Shown here in pieces: positions 21,744-30,689 of a DNA stretch of 64,000 nucleotides. Positions within the stretch are counted from its first letter, which is position 1, and every line of letters starts with the position of its first letter. The notes under the pieces were generated by a model, which saw only the letters and a list, made by a program, of their open reading frames with translations, did not search any database and was not told the origin of the DNA. This stretch comes from Blastocatellia bacterium (GTDB lineage Bacteria > Acidobacteriota > Blastocatellia > HR10 > J050). Location of the stretch: NCBI GenBank assembly GCA_026985075.1, contig JALSQX010000016.1, positions 1 through 64,000 of the forward strand. Direction: 5' to 3'. Both the position numbers and the translations under genes were made by a program.

Positions 21744-22421
21744 TCACGTGAAGGCTCGCGCTTGCTGCTGCCGGGCGATATCGAGCATCTGCCGGACCAC
21801 AGCAGCCGGATCGGGCGCTCCGAAGATGGCCGATCCGGCGACGATCATGTGGGCCCCGCTGGCGATGACCTGTTCCAGATTGTCCGGCGAGATACCGCCA
21901 TCAATCTCGATTCGCACCGGAAGACCTCGTTGGCGAATGAGTTGATCCAGCCGACGGACCTTTTCGCAAGATGAGGGGATGAACTGCTGTCCGCCGAATC
22001 CCGGATTCACCGACATCACCAGCACATAATCGGCATAGGCCAATCCCTCCTCCACGGCCATGAGCGGCGTCGCCGGATTGAGGGCAATGCCCGCCTGGCA
22101 GCCCAGCTCCCGAATCCGCGTGAGCGCGCGATGAAGATGAGGCGTGGCCTCCACATGGACGGAGATGAGATTGGCCCCCGCCGCCGCGAATTCCTCCAGA
22201 TAGCGTTCCGGCTCGACGATCATCAGATGAACGTCCAGCGGCAATGTCGTCGACCGACGCGCCGCGTCCACAATGAGCGGCCCCACCGTGATGTTGGGCA
22301 CAAAGCGCCCATCCATCACATCGATGTGAATGAGCGAAGCGCCCGCCTGCTCAACGAGGTGGATTTGTTCGCCCAGGCGAGTGAAATCAGCCGATAGAAT
22401 CGATGGCGCAATCTCGATCAT
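21744..22421 (-). CDS. rpe: Ribulose-phosphate 3-epimerase
   Basis: 225 residues from the ATG at 22421 (MIEIAPSILSADFTRLGEQ), which matches the usual Rpe start and avoids overlap with the upstream gene. Signature stretches: LIHIDVMDGRFVPNITVGP, DVHLMIVEPERYLEEFA, VMSVNPGFGGQQF and IEIDGGISPDN, with the metal-binding His/Asp residues present. It interconverts ribulose-5-phosphate and xylulose-5-phosphate in the pentose phosphate pathway. In an operon with the PASTA gene (31-base gap) and the bamD-like gene. Confidence 0.97.
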   Translation of the reverse strand: MIEIAPSILSADFTRLGEQIHLVEQAGASLIHIDVMDGRFVPNITVGPLIVDAARRSTTLPLDVHLMIVEPERYLEEFAAAGANLISVHVEATPHLHRALTRIRELGCQAGIALNPATPLMAVEEGLAYADYVLVMSVNPGFGGQQFIPSSCEKVRRLDQLIRQRGLPVRIEIDGGISPDNLEQVIASGAHMIVAGSAIFGAPDPAAVVRQMLDIARQQQARAFT

Positions 22422-22452
22422 AAACCGAGTCTCAGTTGGCAAAGATACAATT

Positions 22453-22815
22453 TTATCTTCTCGAGCGCAATTGGCCAATGTCGCGCGGTCCGATGCTCAC
22501 CTGAACCCGAAGAGGTTGGCCGCGTTTGGCCGTCATGCCCGCGGGCGGCCATTGCTTGACGATGGTGTTGGCCGGTTGCCTCGCATGAATGGTGCTTTTC
22601 ACCTCCAGATGCAGCCCCGCCTGGCTGGCTCGTCGCTGAGCCGGACCGAGTTTTTGACCCACCACATTGGGCACCGTCACCGTCGGTTGATGCATGGCCA
22701 AATAGAGGGCGACCGCTGCGCTGGTCACAAACACGAAACCCAGCAGGATCAGAACCAGTGCATCTCTGACGGCGCCGATGGCGACTTCCAAGATGCGTGC
22801 TCGCACTATTTTCAT
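22453..22815 (-). CDS. Short single-pass membrane protein with one PASTA domain
   Basis: 120 residues. One membrane helix (ALVLILLGFVFVTSAAVALYLA), then a single PASTA domain: VTVPNVVGQKLGPAQRRASQ, HARQPANTIVKQWPPAG and KRGQPLRVQVSIG. PASTA domains bind peptidoglycan stem peptides in Ser/Thr kinases and penicillin-binding proteins, but neither is attached here. The PASTA part is predicted to lie outside the cytoplasmic membrane. It heads the run rpe, bamD-like, valS. Role unknown; perhaps an envelope tether. Confidence 0.85.
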   Translation of the reverse strand: MKIVRARILEVAIGAVRDALVLILLGFVFVTSAAVALYLAMHQPTVTVPNVVGQKLGPAQRRASQAGLHLEVKSTIHARQPANTIVKQWPPAGMTAKRGQPLRVQVSIGPRDIGQLRSRR

Positions 22816-22971
22816 CCCTGAGCTTCTTAACCCTGAAGTCTACCACCTCCTCAAACCGGGTTTCAACTGCGATATGCCACCCCTCGCCGACCCTGCTGGC
22901 CCGAGCGCGTCGTGGACTCTCCCGTGAAAATAGACGACGGACGACCGACGACGGATGACCGACGTTCTCTC

Positions 22972-23150
22972 TTCATCCCCTCGGTGCGGCTTGCAAAGCC
23001 ATGAAGGACCCCTTCAATAATAAGTGGCGCGGGCTGCTGGCTTGCATTACATTCCCCGAACGTCCATTTTCATCCTTTCGGTGTGCTTCCCGGGCCATGA
23101 GGAACGCCATCGAAAAATAAGTGGGGCAAGCTGGCAGCTCGTGCTCCGCC
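22972..23150 (+). repeat. Two adjacent copies of the dispersed intergenic repeat
   Basis: Copy 1: CATCCCCTCGGTGCGGCTTG, then AGCCATGAAGGAC and AATAATAAGTGGCGC. Copy 2: CATCCTTTCGGTGTGCTTCC, then GGCCATGAGGAACG and AAAAATAAGTGGGGC. Both share order and spacing and resemble 8252-8318. Confidence 0.6.
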
Positions 23151-23343
23151 GTTCAGCGGGTCGATTGTGTCATGTGATCTCCGGGCCGTGGGCGATTCTG
23201 GTGAAGAAGGAAAAATCCACATCCACCCTCGCTGCCGCTCTCCGAGAGAGCCTGTGTTGCTCCTTCCTCGTTCTTTTCATTGTTCAGCCTTGGCAACGGA
23301 CTCATCGTCCATGAGTGATGCTCCCGTGGGGCGAAGCGTGACT

Positions 23344-23618
23344 CCTCCCCGCCGACCGGCGGCGGGGCTTCCAGGAGGGAGGGGAGCGGTCCGCGGGACG
23401 AGCTAGCCACGTGATGGCTCCCCGCCGACCGGCAGCGGGGTCTCTCCTGGGTGAGGGATGAGCCTTTCCACGAGCTGACGACTCTCCGCCAGCCATCGGC
23501 GAGGTTTCATGGGGCGGGCCCCGGAGCTGGTCTCCGGAGTCTCTGACGATGGTCAGTTCCTCACCTGGGAGCTTCCCCCCACTCTCCGAATACCCTGGGG
23601 CTGGCCTCCGGGGATCGT
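23344..23618 (+). repeat. 275-bp dispersed element, copy A
   Basis: Matches the reverse complement of 33696-33970 along its length. The core 23399-23512 agrees at 112 of 114 positions. Made of GC-rich palindromic blocks (CCCCGCCGACCGGCGGCGGGG; CCCCGGAGCTGGTCTCCGGAG). Confidence 0.85.
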
Positions 23619-23640
23619 TGCGCTCTCGCCTTGATACGCG

Positions 23641-23665
23641 TGGCGCAAGTCGCCAACTTGCGCCA
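23641..23665. repeat. REP-like hairpin
   Basis: TGGCGCAAGT-CGCCA-ACTTGCGCCA, 10-bp perfect arms; related to 12792-12812. Confidence 0.6.
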
Positions 23666-23923
23666 CGCATTTTCACCCCCTCGGCGTGGCCTATGGGATC
23701 ATGGCCGACTCCGGTGATCATCACCACAGAGGAAAGGCGCTCTGCGGTCTCCGCCATTTCGGTATCCTATTTTCGCCGCTCGTCGCGCGGATTCGTCGAC
23801 GGCTCCCTCGATCCACGTGGGACGAATGGCGAGGCTTGCTTCTCATCGCTGCCGGTGACATACTCTCTCTGGCGCTCGTTCGAAGCGGATCGCTGACAGA
23901 GATACTGGAAGGGGAGTAACATC

Positions 23924-25216
23924 ATGCACAGGAATCATCGCCGGGTCGCCATCGTCGATGGATGCCGAACGCCGTTTGCCAAAGCCGGAACGCTGTTCAA
24001 GCATCTGACGGCTTATGAATTGGGCCGGATCGCCACCGTCGAATTGCTCAATCGAACCGAACTCGACCCCAACGAGATCGATGAAGTGATCTTCGGGACG
24101 GTGATGCCGAGCATCAAAACGTCCAACATTGCCCGCGAGATCGCCCTGGACGCCGGAATTCCCAAGCATGTGCCCGCGTTCTCCGTGGCTCGTGCCTGCG
24201 CTTCGGCCAACCAGGCCATCGTCAGCGCGGCCGAGGCCATCATGGTTGGTCGATGCGATACGATCATCGCCGGCGGCGCCGAATCGCTGTCCGATCCGCC
24301 CATTCTCTTTTCTCCGGCGATGCGCCAGGCCTTTCTCAAGGCGTCCAAGGCCAAATCGCTCGGCGAGAAGATCGGCGCGTTTCGCGGGATCGGCTGGCGC
24401 GATCTGGCGCCCGAGGCGCCGGCCATCGCCGAGCGGGTCACGGGATTGACCATGGGCGAGTCGGCGGAGAAGATGGCCAAAGAGAACGGCATCTCGCGGG
24501 AGGAGCAAGATCGATTCGCCTATCGCAGTCACCGGCTGGCTGCCGCCGCCACCGATGACGGTCGCCTCACCCGGGAAATCGTTCCCACCCATGTGCCACC
24601 CGACTTCACCATCACCGTCAAAAGCGATAACGGCATCCGCCGCGACACGAGCTTGGAAGCCCTCGCCGCGCTCCCTCCGGTGTTCGATCGACAATATGGA
24701 TCGGTCACCGCCGGGAACTCATCGCCGTTGACCGATGGCGCTTCGGCGTTGCTCATCATGTCCGAAGAAAAAGCGAAAGCGCTCGGATATGAACCGCTCG
24801 GCTATATTCGCTCGTACGCCTTCGCCGCTCTATCGCCCTGGGATCAGTTGCTGATGGGACCGGCTTATGCTGCGCCCCTGGCGCTGGACCGCGCCGGATT
24901 GACGCTCAAGGAGATGGATCTCATCGAGATGCACGAAGCCTTCGCCGCTCAGGTCCTCTCTAATATTCGCGCCTTCGAATCGCGCACGTTCGCCCGGGAA
25001 AAACTGGGTCGCGAAGAACCGCTGGGCGAGGTCGATATGGAGAAAGTGAACGTCTGCGGCGGCTCCATCGCCATCGGTCATCCGTTCGGTGCTACCGGTG
25101 GACGGCTCACCATCACCATTCTCAATGAACTGAAGCGCCGGAGCGGACAGTTTGGCCTCATCACCGTGTGCGCCGCCGGGGCCATGGGATTCGCCATGGT
25201 CGTCGAGCGAGAGTGA
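23924..25216 (+). CDS. Acetyl-CoA acyltransferase (thiolase), FadI-like
   Basis: 430 residues; ATG preceded by GGAAGGGGAG. Catalytic Cys in SVARACASANQAIVS, His in CGGSIAIGHPFGATGGRL, and second Cys in TVCAAGAMGFAMV. The N-terminus VAIVDGCRTPFAKAGTLF and the MHEAFAAQVLSN stretch are typical of FadI-type thiolases of beta-oxidation. It splits 3-ketoacyl-CoA or condenses acetyl-CoA. No partner dehydrogenase/hydratase gene is adjacent. It converges on the S46 peptidase gene, 118 bases away. Confidence 0.93.
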   Translation: MHRNHRRVAIVDGCRTPFAKAGTLFKHLTAYELGRIATVELLNRTELDPNEIDEVIFGTVMPSIKTSNIAREIALDAGIPKHVPAFSVARACASANQAIVSAAEAIMVGRCDTIIAGGAESLSDPPILFSPAMRQAFLKASKAKSLGEKIGAFRGIGWRDLAPEAPAIAERVTGLTMGESAEKMAKENGISREEQDRFAYRSHRLAAAATDDGRLTREIVPTHVPPDFTITVKSDNGIRRDTSLEALAALPPVFDRQYGSVTAGNSSPLTDGASALLIMSEEKAKALGYEPLGYIRSYAFAALSPWDQLLMGPAYAAPLALDRAGLTLKEMDLIEMHEAFAAQVLSNIRAFESRTFAREKLGREEPLGEVDMEKVNVCGGSIAIGHPFGATGGRLTITILNELKRRSGQFGLITVCAAGAMGFAMVVERE

Positions 25217-25334
25217 GAGCCCTCGAAAAATGTTGTGGAGTGGCGTCTTCTCCCGCAACCATTGCTGGACGGCGCCCGACTTCCCCTCGGACGCACTCCT
25301 GCCCGACGAGAGAGAGGCCGTCCTCGATCGCATC

Positions 25335-27518
25335 CTAGCGCCCTCGGAGGCGAAGCTCCTTGAGGATGTTCTCGGCGTGGCCGACTTTTTCGGTCACAAA
25401 TAACACGTAACGAATGTCGACGGCGATGCCACGTGAGAGCGCCGGATTGAACACGTAATCGCTCCCCAATCCTTCGTAGTTGCCATCGAAGATGACGCCG
25501 ATGAGTTCGCCCCGCCCATTCATAACCGGGCTGCCGGAATTGCCGCCGGTGATATCCACGTCGGAGATGAATGCCACCGGCACATCGCCCAATCGCGGGT
25601 CGGCGTAAGGGCCGAAATCCTTGGCTCGTTCCAGCGCCTTGAGCGACTCGGGGACGTCGAACGGCTCTCGACCGGTGTCTTTCTCAATGACGCCTCGGAG
25701 CGTCGTCACATAGTCGTAGAAGACGGCATCGCGCGGCTTGTATCCCCGGATTCGCCCGTAGGTGAAGCGCAACGTCCGGTTGGCGTCGGGATAAAGCGGC
25801 GTCTTCTTCCATCGGTTCATCCCTTCGATGTAGAGCGGACGAAGCCGGGTCACCGTCGCGACGAATTTCTGGAACCGTCGGTTCAACTGGTCTAATTCAG
25901 CCTGCGCGTCGGCGACGAACGTGAGGATAGGGTCATCGAGCGCCCGCCATTCCGCAACCGTCATATCGAAGAATGTGATGATGGCTTCAGCAGAGGCGAA
26001 GCGAGGACTCTCCAGCACCTGACGGGCGAATGCCTCTTCCGCTCGTCGCCGCTCCTGGCCGCTCTTGCCGGCGAACAATTTTTCTACTGCTTCGATCTTC
26101 TGCCCCTTGGGCAGCTCATCGGCCTTGGCCAGAAACAGTTCGATGAACGCGCGCTCGGTCTCGACATCGCGGCGTTTCCACTGTTCGGGAAGCGATCGTT
26201 TGATCCGTTCTATTGCTCGCTCCGACAGTTGAGGCGAACGCTCAGATTCGGGCTTGTCTCGCTCCAGAGCGTAAGCCCATGCGGTGGACAGCAGGCTGAG
26301 CGTGTCGCTCGCGTTGAGCAAACTGCCGAGCACGTTTTGCCGCATGTCGTATCGTTCCAGATCTCGATATGCCTCGGCGAATTCATCGAGCAGATGCCCA
26401 TATCGCGCTTTCCATTTCGGCCTGTCGTTCACCGCCTGCATGAACGCTGCCTCTTCCGCTCGACGCCGCTCCAGCAAGTGAGAGCGACGCAGTCCTTGCA
26501 GAGAGCCCTGAAAATTTTTCAACGCATTGCTCAAGCCGAAAACCTGGCTGGCGTAGCGGAGGGCCAGTTCGGGGTCGCGCTTCTCGGCGCGTCGGAGCAG
26601 ATCGATCTGACGTTGCAGGATGTCAATTTGATAAGGGTAGAGTCGTCGCTGGCGATAAGCGATGGAAGCGGATTCGCGATGACGGAACGTGGTGCCCGGA
26701 TAGCCGAGAACCATGACGAAGTCGCCCTCCCGGTATCCGTGCAAAGAGAGGGTGAGAAATTTCTCCGGCGTGTACGGGATGTTCTTCTCCGAATACGGAG
26801 CCGGCCGACCATCCGGTCCAACGTAAGCGCGCAGGAAAGCGAAATCGCCCGAGTGTCGGGGCCATTCGAAGTTATCGGGATCGCCGCCGAAATACCCGAT
26901 GGCCCGCGGCGGCGCGTAGACGATGCGAACATCGGGGAGCACCTGGAAGGTGATGAGATAATATCGAAGCCCGTGGAGCATCTCGACGACGCGCGCCCGA
27001 ATGCCCTCGTCTTTCTTCTCCGCCGCTCGGGCGATCTCTCGGCGTCGAGCCGCGATGGCCCGCTCCCGTTCGTCGGGAGACATCTTCTCGGTCACCGCCG
27101 AGAGGACGTCACCGGTGACGTCTCGGAGGCTCCTGGTGATGGAGACGGTGTAATTGGGGGCCGGCAATTCCTCGGCGCGGGTTCGAGCCAGGAATCCCGT
27201 TCGGCTGTAATCTTTGGCCGGCGTGCTGGCGGCGACCAGCGCTTCGTAGGCCACATGATGGTTGGTCAGGATGAGGCCTTCGGGGGAGACGAACGCGCCG
27301 GTGCCGCCATCGACGATGACGACGGCATCAGAGAGGCTCGGCCTCTGAGGGTCGTAGATGTCCCGAGGCGCGAGCTTGAATCCCATCTTTCGCATTTTGG
27401 CCAGAGGCAGCTCCTTCACCGTATTCGGGAGCCACATGCCCTCGTCGGCCCAGAACGAGAATGGAGCGGCCAATACCATGAAACCGATGAGCAAAGCGGT
27501 CACGATTCGATATCGCAT
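25335..27518 (-). CDS. S46-family dipeptidyl peptidase (DPP7/DPP11 type)
   Basis: About 727 residues from the ATG at 27518 (GAGGA 8 bases upstream); ATG at 27533 and GTG at 27536 are also possible. Signal peptide (TALLIGFMVLAAPFSFW). Chymotrypsin-like triad: His in SPEGLILTNHHVAYEAL, Ser in DITGGNSGSPVMNGRGELIG. Downstream, FDGNYEGLGSDY carries Gly where DPP11 enzymes have Arg (FDRNWE), which favours DPP7-like specificity for hydrophobic residues (family knowledge, not tested). It releases dipeptides from peptide N-termini in the periplasm. Part of a cluster of peptidases. Confidence 0.93.
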   Translation of the reverse strand: MRYRIVTALLIGFMVLAAPFSFWADEGMWLPNTVKELPLAKMRKMGFKLAPRDIYDPQRPSLSDAVVIVDGGTGAFVSPEGLILTNHHVAYEALVAASTPAKDYSRTGFLARTRAEELPAPNYTVSITRSLRDVTGDVLSAVTEKMSPDERERAIAARRREIARAAEKKDEGIRARVVEMLHGLRYYLITFQVLPDVRIVYAPPRAIGYFGGDPDNFEWPRHSGDFAFLRAYVGPDGRPAPYSEKNIPYTPEKFLTLSLHGYREGDFVMVLGYPGTTFRHRESASIAYRQRRLYPYQIDILQRQIDLLRRAEKRDPELALRYASQVFGLSNALKNFQGSLQGLRRSHLLERRRAEEAAFMQAVNDRPKWKARYGHLLDEFAEAYRDLERYDMRQNVLGSLLNASDTLSLLSTAWAYALERDKPESERSPQLSERAIERIKRSLPEQWKRRDVETERAFIELFLAKADELPKGQKIEAVEKLFAGKSGQERRRAEEAFARQVLESPRFASAEAIITFFDMTVAEWRALDDPILTFVADAQAELDQLNRRFQKFVATVTRLRPLYIEGMNRWKKTPLYPDANRTLRFTYGRIRGYKPRDAVFYDYVTTLRGVIEKDTGREPFDVPESLKALERAKDFGPYADPRLGDVPVAFISDVDITGGNSGSPVMNGRGELIGVIFDGNYEGLGSDYVFNPALSRGIAVDIRYVLFVTEKVGHAENILKELRLRGR

Positions 27519-28052
27519 ATTCGTTTTCCTCATCACGTGGGAATGGATTCGGCCACCGTCTTATTGGCGTGGCAGGTGATCGGGGGGTTGACTTCGAGCA
27601 AGTGGGCGGCGGCTTTGATCGATTCAGTGAGCCAGTGCATAGCGAGCAGGACAGTGTACGCCAACCGATCCGGAATGTTCAATTGGCGTGAAGAATTTTC
27701 TCGATCGCTTCTCACATACAAATCGCTCGAGTAATCACCCATCTTCTCTTCCTGTTAGGCCCAATGGTGAAAATGATGTGACATGAGCAAGCTGCTTGTG
27801 TCACACTCTTCCTTCGCTGGGATTGGCAATGGTCTGCAGGCGTTGCGTCGCAATGCCATGATGATAAAAGTGAGCGTTTCTCGAGGGAATCACTCGTGGA
27901 CTTGGAGGCTACACCGAATGGACGAAAACGAACTATTTTTGAAGGAGGCGCCCATGACCTCGTGAGCCACACCCCAAGGATGTAAATGGGCTCGTTGGAG
28001 GACGTCGCGCAAGAGGCTATCTTACGTCACACTATCGTCGAAGGAGCTCACC
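27519..28052. other. 534-base divergent promoter region
   Basis: Between the S46 peptidase and GH31 genes, which point apart. Contains AAGGAGG at 27942-27948 before a tiny frame (ATG ACC TCG TGA), ending a 60-codon ORF of low credibility. No other feature seen. Confidence 0.5.
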
Positions 28053-30635
28053 ATGAAGAACCCGCATCGCCCATTTCGCCTTTGCCTGAGAGTGGCCGTA
28101 GCGGTCGCTCTTCTGGGAATCATGGCCGCCGAGACTCATTCAGTCCGGCGGCGCATCCATCGGATCGCGTTCACCGCTCCGGAGAAACATCTCATTATGG
28201 AGTTCCTGGACGATGATCTCCTCCACTTCGAGTTGGCCGCCGGGCGAGGGCCGAGCGCCGATGAACCCATTTATACCACGCCGATGATCTTCAAGACGAA
28301 TTATCCCGGTCCTCGTCAGTTCGCGCGCTCGGGAGCCGAGGGCCACATTCTGGAGACGGCCGAGATGAAGGTCATCGTCGACCGCCGCCGCCTTTGCCTC
28401 ACCGTCATCGATAAGACGAAGAACCTGGAACTCACCACGCTGTGCCCCCACGACCTTCATCGCCGGTGGAAAGGCTTGACGCTCGCGCCCAATGGCATGC
28501 GTCACGTCTACGGATTGGGCGAGCAGTTCGTCGCGCCGGGATCGCCCGACGGCGACTGGGTTGGGCGCGTGCGGGTGTCCGGCAACACGGAAGGGAATGC
28601 CCTGGTTCCCTTCGAAGGCGGAGCGGTGGAGAATGCGCAATTCCCCATTCTCTATGCGCTGGGAAGAGATTACGAAAACTATGCCCTGTTTCTCGATGAC
28701 GTGTATAAACAGCGGTGGGATTTCACCGGTCGACCATGGAGAGTGAACACCTGGAACGATCAGATCCGCGGATATCTGATGACCGGTCCGAACCTGCTCG
28801 ACCTGAGAAGAGATTACATGGAACTGGTGGGCCGCCCGCCCGTGCCACCGAAGAAGATGTTCGGCTTGTGGATCTCAGAATATGGCTTCGACGATTGGGC
28901 TGAACTCGAAGAGAAGCTTCGCAGCCTGCGCGCGAACCGCTTCCCCGTCGATGGTTTCATTTTGGACCTGCAGTGGTTCGGCGGCATCACTCCCAACTCC
29001 GATCACACGCGCATGGGCACGCTCGCCTGGGATACCACGCACTTTCCTCATCCGGCGGCGACAATCGCCCGGCTGCGCGACACACAGGGCATCGGGCTCA
29101 TCCTCATCGAAGAGTCGTACATTGGTCGAGCGCTCCCCGAACACGAACTCATGGAGCGCAAAGGCTATCTGGTGAAGGATTGCCAGGGCTGCGGAGCGAC
29201 CTATATCGCCAAGAATCCCTGGTGGGGCAAAGGAGGCATGATCGATTGGACCAACGACGCCGCCGGCGATTACTGGCACGACTGGAAGCGGCAGCCGCTC
29301 ATCGAGATGGGTATTCTGGGACATTGGACGGATCTGGGAGAGCCCGAGGCGTATAACCGATGGGCCTGGTATTACGGGTTTCCCGAGTTGGGCAAGCACG
29401 CTCACGTCGACGTGCACAATCTGTACAATTTCAAGTGGAGCGAGAGCATCTTTCGCGGCCGGCGACGTCACGGCGTCACCGGTCGGCCGTTCATCCTCTC
29501 CCGCTCCGGCGCGCCGGGCAGTCAGCGATTCGGCGTCAGCATGTGGTCGGGCGATATCGGCTCCAATGTGAAGAGCCTGGCGGCGCATCTCAACGTGCAT
29601 CTCCACATGTCGTTCTCGGGCATCGATTATTTTGGCGCCGACATCGGCGGCTTTCATCGCGAAGCGCTCGATGGTGATCTCCATCAACTGTACACGCGCT
29701 GGTTCGCCATCGGAGCGGCTCTGGATGTTCCCGTCCGGCCGCATACGGAGAATCTCTGTAATTGCAAGGAGACGGCTCCGGACCGAATCGGAGATCGGGC
29801 CAGCAATCTGGCCAATCTGCGCCTCCGATACGCGTTGAGCCCATACCTCTATTCGTTGGCCCATCGAGCCTATCTCTATGGCGAGCCGGTGATGCCGCCG
29901 CTGGTTTTTTACTATCAAACGGATACGAATGTTCGTAAGATGGGCCGGGAGCGGTTGATCGGACGCGATCTATTAGTCGTCACCGTCACCCGGTATGGCC
30001 GCTCCAAGTGTGATGTCTATCTGCCCGCGGGGACGTGGATTCGCTATCACACCAACGAATGGTTCCATAGCGATGGTCAGTGGTTCCGGGGAATTCCGGT
30101 CCTGGTGAACGGTCGGTTCACGTTGCCCCTGTTCGCTCGCGCCGGAGCGATCATTCCTGAGATGTACGTCGATGAGCAGACGATGAACATCATGGGGCGG
30201 CGGCGCGATGGGCGCCGGCACGATGAATTGAGAGTGAGAGTGTATGCCCATCGGTCGCCGAGCCAGTTCACGCTCTACGAAGACGACGGCGAGACCATCG
30301 CCTATCAGAGAGGAGCCGTGCGGACGACCGTCATCTCGCAACGGCAGATGGATGACCGCGTGGTGGTGACCGTTCGGGGAGCGTCCGGAACCTATGCCGG
30401 CGCGCCGGCGCGCCGCGATACGATTGTGAAGTTGATCGTAGAAAAGAGAGACGTCGAGCAGGTGTCGGTGAACGGCGAACCGTTACCCTCATATGAGACG
30501 CGCCAGGCGTTCGCTGCCGCTCATCGAGGATGGTTCAAGGCCGGCCCCCATGTCATCATCGCCAAATCAGGGCCCGTGGCGGTGAAGCGAACGAAGCGCT
30601 TCATCTTCACCCTGTCGCCGCTCACCGCCCGATGA
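28053..30635 (+). CDS. Secreted GH31 glycoside hydrolase (alpha-glucosidase type)
   Basis: 860 residues; ATG preceded by AAGGAG. Signal peptide (LRVAVAVALLGIMAAETHS). An N-terminal galactose-mutarotase-like domain leads into the GH31 barrel: PVDGFILDLQWFGG, the nucleophile region ILGHWTDLGEPEAYN, the acid/base Asp in VSMWSGDIGSNVKSL, and IDYFGADIGGF. The C-terminal beta domains end the chain. GH31 enzymes cut alpha-linked sugars from non-reducing ends; the exact substrate (glucoside or xyloside) cannot be read. It converges with the M1 aminopeptidase gene 54 bases downstream. Confidence 0.93.
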   Translation: MKNPHRPFRLCLRVAVAVALLGIMAAETHSVRRRIHRIAFTAPEKHLIMEFLDDDLLHFELAAGRGPSADEPIYTTPMIFKTNYPGPRQFARSGAEGHILETAEMKVIVDRRRLCLTVIDKTKNLELTTLCPHDLHRRWKGLTLAPNGMRHVYGLGEQFVAPGSPDGDWVGRVRVSGNTEGNALVPFEGGAVENAQFPILYALGRDYENYALFLDDVYKQRWDFTGRPWRVNTWNDQIRGYLMTGPNLLDLRRDYMELVGRPPVPPKKMFGLWISEYGFDDWAELEEKLRSLRANRFPVDGFILDLQWFGGITPNSDHTRMGTLAWDTTHFPHPAATIARLRDTQGIGLILIEESYIGRALPEHELMERKGYLVKDCQGCGATYIAKNPWWGKGGMIDWTNDAAGDYWHDWKRQPLIEMGILGHWTDLGEPEAYNRWAWYYGFPELGKHAHVDVHNLYNFKWSESIFRGRRRHGVTGRPFILSRSGAPGSQRFGVSMWSGDIGSNVKSLAAHLNVHLHMSFSGIDYFGADIGGFHREALDGDLHQLYTRWFAIGAALDVPVRPHTENLCNCKETAPDRIGDRASNLANLRLRYALSPYLYSLAHRAYLYGEPVMPPLVFYYQTDTNVRKMGRERLIGRDLLVVTVTRYGRSKCDVYLPAGTWIRYHTNEWFHSDGQWFRGIPVLVNGRFTLPLFARAGAIIPEMYVDEQTMNIMGRRRDGRRHDELRVRVYAHRSPSQFTLYEDDGETIAYQRGAVRTTVISQRQMDDRVVVTVRGASGTYAGAPARRDTIVKLIVEKRDVEQVSVNGEPLPSYETRQAFAAAHRGWFKAGPHVIIAKSGPVAVKRTKRFIFTLSPLTAR

Positions 30636-30689
30636 GAGGAGTCACGAGAGCGGATCTTCTCTCTCGGCGCCGCCTGAGCCCGTTGTGCA

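Larger units (their letters stand above)
22816..23923. other. 1.1-kb non-coding stretch with several repeat types
   Basis: Between the divergent PASTA and thiolase genes. It contains two copies of the dispersed ATCCCCTCGGTG repeat (22972-23150), the 275-bp element shared in inverse orientation with 33696-33970, and a REP-like hairpin (23641-23665). Open frames here follow the repeats and lack ribosome sites. Confidence 0.7.

Noticed and set aside
27533-27742. 69-residue minus-strand frame in the S46/GH31 gap
   Set aside because: No ribosome site, no homology recognised, lies in an expected promoter region.
27783-27965. 60-codon frame ending ATG ACC TCG TGA with a strong Shine-Dalgarno inside
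   Set aside because: The ribosome site lies before the last three codons, not the start, and the peptide has no recognisable content.
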